Positions 26,425 through 33,405 of a stretch of 64,000 nt of DNA are shown in pieces. Origin of the DNA: CAYTZH01 sp964442285 (GTDB lineage: Bacteria > Myxococcota_A > UBA9160 > JAFDET01); NCBI GenBank assembly GCA_964442285.1, contig CAYTZH010000009.1, forward strand, positions 62,001-126,000. Reading direction: 5' to 3'. Under the pieces are notes generated by a model. The model was not told the origin of the DNA and ran no database searches. It saw only the letters and a list, made by a program, of their open reading frames with translations. The number at the start of each line of letters is the position of its first letter. Position 1 is the stretch's first letter. A program made the position numbers and the translations under genes.

Positions 26425-27830
26425 GCGGCGCGCGGGTGCCGACCGCCGCGCGCCTCGCCTACGCGGCGCCGGCATTCGCGATGGCCGTGATCGGGATCCC
26501 GGTCTACGTCTACGTCCCGAAGTTCTACACCGACGTCGTGGGCGTCGACGTGGTGCTGGTGGGCCTCGTGCTGCTCGGGGCGCGGCTCTTCGACGCGGTG
26601 ACCGATCCCCTGGCGGGCTGGCTCTCGGACCGCACCCGCAGCCGCTTCGGGCGCCGGCGGCCCTGGATCGTGGCCGCCTCGCTGCCCCTGGCCCTGGCGT
26701 TGGCGGCGCTGTTCAACCCGCCCGCCGCGGGCGGCGCCATCCCGGCCCTGTGGCTGGCCTTCGGGATCTTCGCCCTCTTCCTGTGCTTCACGGCCGCCTC
26801 TGTGCCCTACGAAGCGCTCGGCCCGGAGCTGACCTTCGACTACCACGAGCGCACCTCGCTGCTCGGGCTGCGGGACGGCGCCCTCCTGGCCGGCACGCTG
26901 TTCGCCGCCGCGGTTCCCAGCGCGATCGCGGTGGCCCTGGGCGAGCCCACCGAGTCGCCCGGGCGCGGGACCTTCGCCTGGATGGCCCTGCTCTTCGCGC
27001 CCCTGCTCGTGGCGGCCTGCGTCGTATGCGCGGTCGCGCTGCGCGAGCGGGCCCGGCACCACAGCGCCGCCGCCGACGCCTTCGGGGGGCTGCGTCTGAT
27101 CCTCTCCAACCGGCCCTTCCGCGTCCTGCTGATCTCCTACACCGTCGCGGCGCTGGGTAGCAACCTGCCCGCCACGCTGCTGCTCTACTACGTGCAGTAC
27201 GTGCTCGAGTCCGATCGGGCGGGGCTCTTCCTGGTGCTCTACTTCGTGGCGGGCATCGCCTTCCTCCCGGGCTGGATCGCCCTCTCGCGCAGGTTCGGCA
27301 AGAAGCGCGCCTGGCTGGCGGGCATGGCCGTCAATACCGGCGCCTTCTCCGGGGTCTTCTTCCTGGGGCCCGGCGACGAGCTGGCCTACGGCCTGCTCGT
27401 GGTACTCTCCGGTGTGGGTCTGGGGGCCACGCTGGCGATTCCCTCCTCGATGCAGGCCGACGTCATCGACTACGACGAGCTCCGCTCCGGCGAGCGTCGC
27501 GAGGGGCGCTACGTCGGGATCTGGTCCGTGGCCAAGAAGCTGGCCGCCGCCCTCGGCGTGGGCGTCGCCCTGCTCGTCTTCGGCAGCAGTGGCTACGCCC
27601 CGAACGTCCAGCAGAGCGAGGAGGTCCGTTTCGCCCTGCGTTCGCTCTACGCCCTCGTACCCTGCCTGTGCAACATCGTGGCCTTCGTGATCGCGCTCGC
27701 CTATCCCATCGACGCCGACACCCATCGCGAGATCCGCGCGGAGATCGATGCGGGCCGGGTGGGGGCCGACGCCCGCGACCCGCTCGCGACGGGCGTCCTG
27801 CGACCCGCGGCGGAGGGCGGGGCCCCGTGA
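26421..27830 (+). CDS. MFS permease of the GPH type, light-cluster associated
   Basis: A 469-residue twelve-helix transporter with the GPH motif LFDAVTDPLAGWLSDRTRS followed by GRRRPWIVA and the later DVIDYDELRSGERREGRYVG. GPH symporters of this subtype recur beside cfa, DUF1365 and amine-oxidase-like genes in photo-oxidative stress clusters of proteobacteria, so lipid or lipid-precursor transport is as likely as sugar uptake. It starts at GTG 26421 overlapping the chalcone-isomerase-like stop and ends overlapping the acyltransferase start (GTGA at 27827). Confidence 0.85.
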   Translation: MSGARVPTAARLAYAAPAFAMAVIGIPVYVYVPKFYTDVVGVDVVLVGLVLLGARLFDAVTDPLAGWLSDRTRSRFGRRRPWIVAASLPLALALAALFNPPAAGGAIPALWLAFGIFALFLCFTAASVPYEALGPELTFDYHERTSLLGLRDGALLAGTLFAAAVPSAIAVALGEPTESPGRGTFAWMALLFAPLLVAACVVCAVALRERARHHSAAADAFGGLRLILSNRPFRVLLISYTVAALGSNLPATLLLYYVQYVLESDRAGLFLVLYFVAGIAFLPGWIALSRRFGKKRAWLAGMAVNTGAFSGVFFLGPGDELAYGLLVVLSGVGLGATLAIPSSMQADVIDYDELRSGERREGRYVGIWSVAKKLAAALGVGVALLVFGSSGYAPNVQQSEEVRFALRSLYALVPCLCNIVAFVIALAYPIDADTHREIRAEIDAGRVGADARDPLATGVLRPAAEGGAP

Positions 27831-28807
27831 GCGACGGCCTCCGCCGCGCGATCACCCTCCCGACGTACCTGCTGCTGACGGCGCTGGCGCTCCCGGCGCT
27901 CCCGCTCCTGCTCCCCCTGGCCGCGATCGTCGACCTGGCGAGAGGCACGAGGCTCGGCCTGTCCCGCTCGCTGCTCTTCTTCACCTGGTACCTGCTCTGC
28001 GAGACCTACGGCATCGTCGCGGCGGGCGCCCTGGCCCTGGCGCGTCCATGGCTCTCCGCGGGGGGCTGGGAGCGCATCCACCAGCGGCTCAAGCGCGGCT
28101 GGGGTCGGGCGCTGCTGACCGGGGCCGAGCGCATCTTCGGGCTCCGCTTCGAGGTCGAAGGCGACGCCGAGGCGGCAGCGGGTCCGATGCTGCTCTTCCC
28201 GCGCCACGCGAGCGTGGCCGACACCGTGCTGGCCGCGGCCTTCCTCGAACACCGGCACCACCTGGCCCTCCGCTACGTGATCAAGCGCGAGCTGCTCTGG
28301 GATCCGTGTCTCGACCTGGTGGGACGTCGGCTTCGCAACGCCTTCGTGGACCGGTCCGGAGCCGACAGCGCCGCTGAGATCGCGACCGTGCGCGCCCTGG
28401 CCCGGGATCTGGGACCGGGGGACGGCGTCCTCATCTATCCCGAGGGCACGCGCTTCAGCGAGGCCAAGCGCAGCCGGATCCTCGAGCGGCTCGAGGCCCG
28501 CGACGCCGACCTGCACCGACGGGCCCGCGGGCTGCGCCACGTGCTGCCGCCGCGGCTGGGGGGGTGCCTGGCGCTCCTCGAGGAGCGGCCCGACGCCGAC
28601 GTGGTCTTCTGCGCCCACGCGGGCTTCGACGGCGTGACGCGCTTCTCGGAGTTCCTGGACGGCGGCCTCGTAGGCCAGGTGGTGCGGATCGCCTTCTGGC
28701 GCGTGCCGGCCCCGGGGATACCCCGCGAGCCCGACGCCCGCATCGACTGGCTCTTCTCCCAGTGGGCGCGGGTGGACGCCTGGGTCGGCGCCCACCGCAA
28801 GCCCTGA
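27827..28807 (+). CDS. Lysophospholipid/1-acyl-glycerol-3-phosphate acyltransferase-like protein
   Basis: A 326-residue PlsC-family membrane protein. Two hydrophobic N-terminal segments (about residues 8-35 and 45-70) precede the HxxxxD motif FPRHASVADTVLAAAF near residue 128. The phosphate-binding motif YPEGTRFSEAKR follows near 205. The spacing and the ALRYVIKRELLWDPC stretch match the eukaryote-like AGPAT group. In this operon it probably reworks phospholipid acyl chains alongside the CFA-type enzymes. GTG 27827 overlaps the permease stop. Confidence 0.85.
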   Translation: MSDGLRRAITLPTYLLLTALALPALPLLLPLAAIVDLARGTRLGLSRSLLFFTWYLLCETYGIVAAGALALARPWLSAGGWERIHQRLKRGWGRALLTGAERIFGLRFEVEGDAEAAAGPMLLFPRHASVADTVLAAAFLEHRHHLALRYVIKRELLWDPCLDLVGRRLRNAFVDRSGADSAAEIATVRALARDLGPGDGVLIYPEGTRFSEAKRSRILERLEARDADLHRRARGLRHVLPPRLGGCLALLEERPDADVVFCAHAGFDGVTRFSEFLDGGLVGQVVRIAFWRVPAPGIPREPDARIDWLFSQWARVDAWVGAHRKP

Positions 28808-28842
28808 GCCCCGAACCCCCGACCGAGCCTTTCGAGGAGCCC

Positions 28843-29292
28843 ATGAGCCACCTTCTGGAGCGACAGCAGTACTTCTCCCTCCCCATGGAGAAGGTCTTCC
28901 CCTTCTTCGCCGACGCCCACAACCTGCAGGCGATCACCCCGGCCTGGCTCGGCTTCCGGATCCTCACACCCGGCCCCATCGAGATGGAGGTCGGCGCCCG
29001 GATCGACTACCGCATCCGCCTGGGCGGCGTGCCCGTGCGCTGGCGCACCCGGATCACCGCCTGGGAGCCCGGCGTGGGCTTCGTCGACGAGCAGGAGCGT
29101 GGGCCCTACGCACTTTGGCGTCACGAGCACCACTTCGAGACGCTGGGTGAAGGCGTCCTGATGACCGACCGGGTGCACTATCGGCTGCCATTGGGTCCCC
29201 TGGGCCAGGTCGCCCACGCGCTCTGGGTGCGGGGCGTCCTCGCCGCCATCTTCGACCACCGCTTCGCCCGGGTGCGGGAGCTCGTAGGATGA
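28843..29292 (+). CDS. SRPBCC (START-like) family protein
   Basis: A 149-residue small lipid-binding-type fold. It starts MSHLLERQQYFSLPMEKVFPFF, continues DAHNLQAITPAWLGFRILTP and IDYRIRLGGVPVRWRTRI, and ends GVLAAIFDHRFARVREL. These are marks of the SRPBCC proteins often labelled cell-division-inhibitor-like, which sit beside photolyase and DUF1365 clusters. A hydrophobic ligand is likely, the identity unknown. ATG 28843 has a GAGGAG-type ribosome site; the stop overlaps the DUF1295 start (ATGA). Confidence 0.82.
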   Translation: MSHLLERQQYFSLPMEKVFPFFADAHNLQAITPAWLGFRILTPGPIEMEVGARIDYRIRLGGVPVRWRTRITAWEPGVGFVDEQERGPYALWRHEHHFETLGEGVLMTDRVHYRLPLGPLGQVAHALWVRGVLAAIFDHRFARVRELVG

Positions 29293-30077
29293 GCGAGGTG
29301 GCCGGCGTGTTGGCGACGACCGCGGGCGTCACCGCGACGGTGATGCTCGGGATGTGGCTCCTGTCCCTGGCGCTGCGCGACGCCAGCATCGTCGACATCT
29401 ACTGGGGTCCCGGCTTCGCCGTGATCGCCTGGACGGCCCACGCCGCCGCCGGGCGCATCTCGGAGCGGGGCCTGCTCGCCGCGGTGCTCGTGACGATCTG
29501 GGCGATCCGGCTCGGCACCCACCTGCTCGGTCGCAACTGGGGGCAGGGCGAGGACCCCCGCTACCGGGCCATGCGGCGCCGGCACGGCGCGCGCTTCCCC
29601 TGGGTCAGCCTGGGGACCGTCTACGGCCTCCAGGCGGGGCTCATGTGGCTCGTGTCGCTGCCGGTGCAGATCGCGCAGGTGTCGACGGGCGGGGTCGGCG
29701 GGCTCGAGCTGCTCGGCGCCGCGGTCTTCGCCGTGGGCCTGGGCTTCGAGGCGGTCGGCGACGCCCAGCTCACCCGCTTCAAGGCCGACCCGGAGAACCG
29801 GGGCAAGGTGATGGACCGGGGCCTCTGGTCGATCTCGCGGCACCCGAACTACTTCGGCGACGCGCTGGCCTGGTGGGGCCTCTTCCTGCTGTGCGCCGGC
29901 GCCCCCGGCGCGCTCTGGACCCTGCCGGCGCCCGCGCTGATGACCTTCTTGCTGCTGCGGGTCTCGGGCGTCCCGATGCTCGAGCGGGGCCTCGAGAAGT
30001 CGCGCCCGGGCTACGCGGCCTACGCGGCGCGCACACCGGCCTTCGTGCCCTGGTTCCCGCGACGACAAAGCTCCTAG
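29289..30077 (+). CDS. DUF1295 membrane protein (steroid 5-alpha-reductase/ICMT-like)
   Basis: A 262-residue integral membrane protein with about six or seven helices. The family signature is DASIVDIYWGPGFAVIAW near residue 35 and the C-terminal LWSISRHPNYFGDALAWWGLF near 185, the NADPH- or SAM-binding motif of the DUF1295/5-alpha-reductase/ICMT superfamily. Members reduce or methylate lipid substrates. It is the last gene of the tightly packed lipid operon. Its 3' end (CTGGTTCCCGC) resembles the 24-bp repeat that follows at 30091. Confidence 0.88.
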   Translation: MSEVAGVLATTAGVTATVMLGMWLLSLALRDASIVDIYWGPGFAVIAWTAHAAAGRISERGLLAAVLVTIWAIRLGTHLLGRNWGQGEDPRYRAMRRRHGARFPWVSLGTVYGLQAGLMWLVSLPVQIAQVSTGGVGGLELLGAAVFAVGLGFEAVGDAQLTRFKADPENRGKVMDRGLWSISRHPNYFGDALAWWGLFLLCAGAPGALWTLPAPALMTFLLLRVSGVPMLERGLEKSRPGYAAYAARTPAFVPWFPRRQSS

Positions 30078-30090
30078 GCGGATCCGGCTT

Positions 30091-30178
30091 CCCGCCACGA
30101 GGGGGCGCCTGGTTCCCGCCACGAGGGGGCGCCTGGTTCCCGCCACGAGGGGGCGCCTGGTTCCCGCCACGAGGGGGG
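30091..30178 (+). repeat. 24-bp tandem repeat, 3.7 perfect copies
   Basis: The unit CCCGCCACGAGGGGGCGCCT plus GGTT starts at 30091, 30115 and 30139, with 16 bases of a fourth copy from 30163. It fills most of the 150-base gap between DUF1295 and the acyl-CoA ligase. The last codons of the DUF1295 gene carry a related CCTGGTTCCCGC, so the array may have grown from that 3' end. No gene is seen in it. Confidence 0.9.
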
Positions 30179-30227
30179 TGATAGACTGCCGGGTCCGCCG
30201 TCCGCGGGACGGCGCCAGGAGGCTTCG

Positions 30228-31814
30228 ATGAGCGATCCCCGGCCCGGCAGCTACGACTTCCACGCCCACCACAGCCCCGGCGGGCTCGCGCTGGTCGACG
30301 GGGCACGCCGCTTGACCTGGGGCGACTGGGAGCAGCGTGCCTGCCGCCTGGGAAGCTTCCTGCGCGACCGCCTCGGGCTCCGGCCCGGCGACCGCGTCGC
30401 CTGGCAGCTGCACAACTGCGTGGAGATCTACGAGCTGGCCTTTGCCCTCCAGAAGATCGGCTGCATGCCGGTTCCGGTGGGCTATCGCCTCACCGGGCCC
30501 GAGGCGGCCTACATCGTGGACGACTCCGACGCCAAGGCCGTCGTCTGTGGCGCCCACTTCGCCGAGGCCCTGGCGGGCGCCCTGGCGGAGATGCCGAAGG
30601 TGCCCGAGGACCGCTTCCTGGTGGTCTCCGACGACGACGACGCCTGGCGCGCCCACCTCCCCAAGGCACTGGCCTTCGAGGAGGCCATGGAGGCCGGCAC
30701 CCCCGACCACTTCCGCTTCGACGGCGAGGTGGAGGGTGGCTCCATCATCTACACCTCGGGAACCACCGGCCGGCCCAAGGGCGCCTTCCGCGATCCCTCG
30801 GATTCGAACCTGCGCGCCGGCATCGCCCAGCTCATGCTGGGGATCGTCCAGACCTTCCGCTACGAGCCCGGCGACCTGCACCTGCTGACCTGCCCACTCT
30901 ACCACTCGGCCCCGCCGGCGATCGCGCTCATCACCCACACCCTGGGCGGATCGGTCCACCTGCAGCGCCGCTTCGATCCCGAGGGCTTCCTGCGCCTGAT
31001 CCAGGACGAGGGCATCACCTCGGCGTTCGTGGTGCCGACCCAGCTCAACCGCATCCTCTCCCTGCCGGAGGAGGTGCTCGGCCGCTACGACCTGTCCTCG
31101 ATGAAGCGGCTGCTGGTGGGGGCCGCGCCCTTCCCCTTCCCGGTGAAGAAGAAGACCGTGGAGCTCTTCCCGAGCCCCTGCGTCTACGAGTTCTACGGAG
31201 CCACCGAGACCGGCTTCAACACGGTGATCGGACCCGAGGACCAGCTCCGCAAGCCGGGCTCCTGCGGCAAGCTGCTGCCCACCAACGAGATCCGGATCGT
31301 CGACGACGAGGGCAAGCCCGTCCCCCAGGGCGAGATCGGAACCCTCTACGTGAAGAACCCGATCCTCATCAGCGGCTACTACAAGAAGCGCGAGGCCACG
31401 GACGAGTGCCTCGAGGAGGGATTCTTCTCGGTGGGCGACATGGCCCGGCTCGACGACGAGGGCTTCCTCTACATCGTCGACCGCAAGAAGGACATGATCA
31501 TCTCGGGCGGGGTCAACATCTACCCGGCGGAGATCGAGGCCGAGCTGCGCAAGCACCCGGACGTCTACGACTGCACCGTGGTGGGCGTACCGAACGAGGA
31601 GTGGGGCGAGGAGGTCAAGGGCGTGGTGGTGCGGAACCCGGGCGCGACCGCGACGGAGGAGGAGATCCGCACCTTCCTGGCGGATCACCTGGCGGACTAC
31701 AAGGTCCCGCGAAGCATCGACTTCGTGGACGAGCTGCCGTACAACCCCTCGGGCAAGCTGCTCAAGCGCGAGGTCCGCGCCCGCTACTGGCAGGACGCCG
31801 GCCGCAGCATCTAG
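30228..31814 (+). CDS. Acyl-CoA synthetase (AMP-forming fatty-acid or aromatic acid ligase)
   Basis: A 528-residue ANL-family ligase. The P-loop is IIYTSGTTGRPKGAFR near residue 173, then YEFYGATETGFN near 320, the hinge DRKKDMIISGGVNIYPAEIE near 420 and the C-terminal lysine in NPSGKLLKREVR near 510. The substrate is not deducible; medium- to long-chain fatty acids are plausible given the lipid genes upstream. AGGAGG stands seven bases before ATG 30228. A 150-base repeat-filled gap separates it from the light operon, so it may have its own promoter. Confidence 0.85.
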   Translation: MSDPRPGSYDFHAHHSPGGLALVDGARRLTWGDWEQRACRLGSFLRDRLGLRPGDRVAWQLHNCVEIYELAFALQKIGCMPVPVGYRLTGPEAAYIVDDSDAKAVVCGAHFAEALAGALAEMPKVPEDRFLVVSDDDDAWRAHLPKALAFEEAMEAGTPDHFRFDGEVEGGSIIYTSGTTGRPKGAFRDPSDSNLRAGIAQLMLGIVQTFRYEPGDLHLLTCPLYHSAPPAIALITHTLGGSVHLQRRFDPEGFLRLIQDEGITSAFVVPTQLNRILSLPEEVLGRYDLSSMKRLLVGAAPFPFPVKKKTVELFPSPCVYEFYGATETGFNTVIGPEDQLRKPGSCGKLLPTNEIRIVDDEGKPVPQGEIGTLYVKNPILISGYYKKREATDECLEEGFFSVGDMARLDDEGFLYIVDRKKDMIISGGVNIYPAEIEAELRKHPDVYDCTVVGVPNEEWGEEVKGVVVRNPGATATEEEIRTFLADHLADYKVPRSIDFVDELPYNPSGKLLKREVRARYWQDAGRSI

Positions 31815-31820
31815 CGGAGA

Positions 31821-33143
31821 TCAGCCGGCCAGGTACGAGCGCAGCGACTGGAGCAGCACGACCACGAGCACCAGCGGAACCGGGTAGCGCAGGAGCCAGC
31901 GCCAGAGCGCGAACCAGCGCACCCCCTCGGCGCCCCGGCGCACCTCGTTCATCGGATGGCGCATCACCCAGCCGACGAAGACCGCGAGCAGGAGTCCGCC
32001 CAGGGGCAGGAGCAGATTGCTCGCGAGGGCATCCAGACCGTCGCGGACGCGCCCGGAGAGGGCGGCCGGTACGCCCACCAGGGCACCGACGCCGCCGAAG
32101 ACGAGCGTCGACCGGAGGCGGCTCCAGCCGAGACCGTCCATGGCCGACGCCACCACCACCTCGAGCAGCGAGATCGCCGAGGTGAGCGCCGCCACCACGA
32201 GCGCCACGAAGAAGAGCGAGCCGAAGACCCGACCCGCCGCCCCCATCTCGGCGAAGGCGCCGGGCATCGTGATGAAGAGCGTCCCGCCCACGCTCTCCAT
32301 CACCGCGCCCTCGAGACCCAGGGCGAAGAGCACCGGGAAGACCGCGAGACCGGCGAAGAAGGCCACCCCGAAATCGGCGAACGCGACCACCAGCGATTCG
32401 TTGGGAAGGTGATCCCGTTCGGAGAGGTAGCTGGCATAGGTGAGCATGGCGCCCATGCCGAGGCTCAGGCTGAAGAAGGCCTGGCCCGCGGCGGCCTGGA
32501 GCACGTCCCAGTCGAGGACCTCCGAGAGGTCCGGCTGCAGGTAGAAGCGATAGCCGGCCCCGCCGCCGTCGAGGGTGGCGGCGTAGATCGCGATGCCGAC
32601 GAGCAGGAGGAAGAGCGTCGGCATCAGGATCACGGCCATGCGCTCGATGCCCGCCTTGACGCCACCCACCACCACGCCGACGGTCGCCGCCAGGAACGCC
32701 AGGTGCCATGCGACCGCGTCCCAGCCCGTCTCGACCTGGCCGAAGTAGGCGCCCGCGTCCCGGTCGAATCCCGCCAGCAGTCCGTGGACCGCGTAGCGAA
32801 CCGTCCAGCCGGCGATGACGCTGTAATACGCCAGGATCACGAAGCCCGTGGCGACGAAGACCCAGCCCAGGGCCCCCCAGGACCGACCGCCGAAGTGGAT
32901 CATGGCGCCGATCGGGCTGCGGCCCGCGCCGCGGCCGATCACCAGCTCGGCCAGCAGGACCGGCAGCCCGATGAGGAGGGTGAAGCCGAGGTAGAGCACC
33001 ACGAAGGCGGCACCCCCGCTCTCCGCGGCCAGGTACGAGAAGCGCCACATGTTGCCCAGGCCCACGGCCGAGCCGACGGCCGCCAACACGAAGCCGGCGC
33101 GGCTGGCCCACTGCTCGCGATTCGGGTCTCGAGGCTGGATCAC
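31821..33143 (-). CDS. Sodium-dependent amino-acid transporter (NSS/SNF family)
   Basis: A 440-residue LeuT-fold symporter. TM1 carries the signature FVLAAVGSAVGLGNMWRFSY with the unwound sodium-site segment. Later helices include TFVILAYYSVIAGW-like VATGFVILAYYSVIAGWTV and SFSLGMGAMLTYASYL. Around eleven helices are visible, usual for bacterial NSS proteins. The start is GTG 33143 (VIQPRDPNREQWASRAGF); a longer frame to 33212 is basic and unlikely. It converges on the acyl-CoA synthetase gene with a 6-base gap. Substrate (neutral or aromatic amino acid) unknown. Confidence 0.87.
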   Translation of the reverse strand: MIQPRDPNREQWASRAGFVLAAVGSAVGLGNMWRFSYLAAESGGAAFVVLYLGFTLLIGLPVLLAELVIGRGAGRSPIGAMIHFGGRSWGALGWVFVATGFVILAYYSVIAGWTVRYAVHGLLAGFDRDAGAYFGQVETGWDAVAWHLAFLAATVGVVVGGVKAGIERMAVILMPTLFLLLVGIAIYAATLDGGGAGYRFYLQPDLSEVLDWDVLQAAAGQAFFSLSLGMGAMLTYASYLSERDHLPNESLVVAFADFGVAFFAGLAVFPVLFALGLEGAVMESVGGTLFITMPGAFAEMGAAGRVFGSLFFVALVVAALTSAISLLEVVVASAMDGLGWSRLRSTLVFGGVGALVGVPAALSGRVRDGLDALASNLLLPLGGLLLAVFVGWVMRHPMNEVRRGAEGVRWFALWRWLLRYPVPLVLVVVLLQSLRSYLAG

Positions 33144-33333
33144 AGGAATCCCCCGTGGCCGTGGTGGGCGCCTGGGGGGGAGGGCGGCGCGGGACGCAGC
33201 ATAGCCCGGCACGGGGGAACGCGGTAACGGTCCTTCCGCAGCGACGGGCGCCCCGGGCGCGAGAGGTCGCCGGGCCCCGCTGGACTTCGGCGGGAGGCGG
33301 ATATACTGCAGCGCTCAGCACCAGGAGCCCGCG

Positions 33334-33405
33334 ATGCGATCCGCCCGCCGCCCCCTGCCGCCCTTCGACGCCCCCCTTCCGCCTGCGAACGTGGTCGCCG
33401 CTTGA
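33334..33405 (+). CDS. Possible 23-codon leader ORF before the M1 aminopeptidase
   Basis: A short frame from ATG 33334 to TGA 33405 has a proper AGGAG ribosome site (33323-33327, six bases ahead). It ends by overlapping the TTG at 33402 that opens the aminopeptidase frame (TTGA). The peptide is Pro/Ala-rich (MRSARRPLPPFDAPLPPANV). It may be a translational-coupling leader, or the true aminopeptidase N-terminus disconnected by an indel or sequencing error. TATACT at 33302-33307 upstream is a candidate -10 box. Confidence 0.4.
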   Translation: MRSARRPLPPFDAPLPPANVVAA

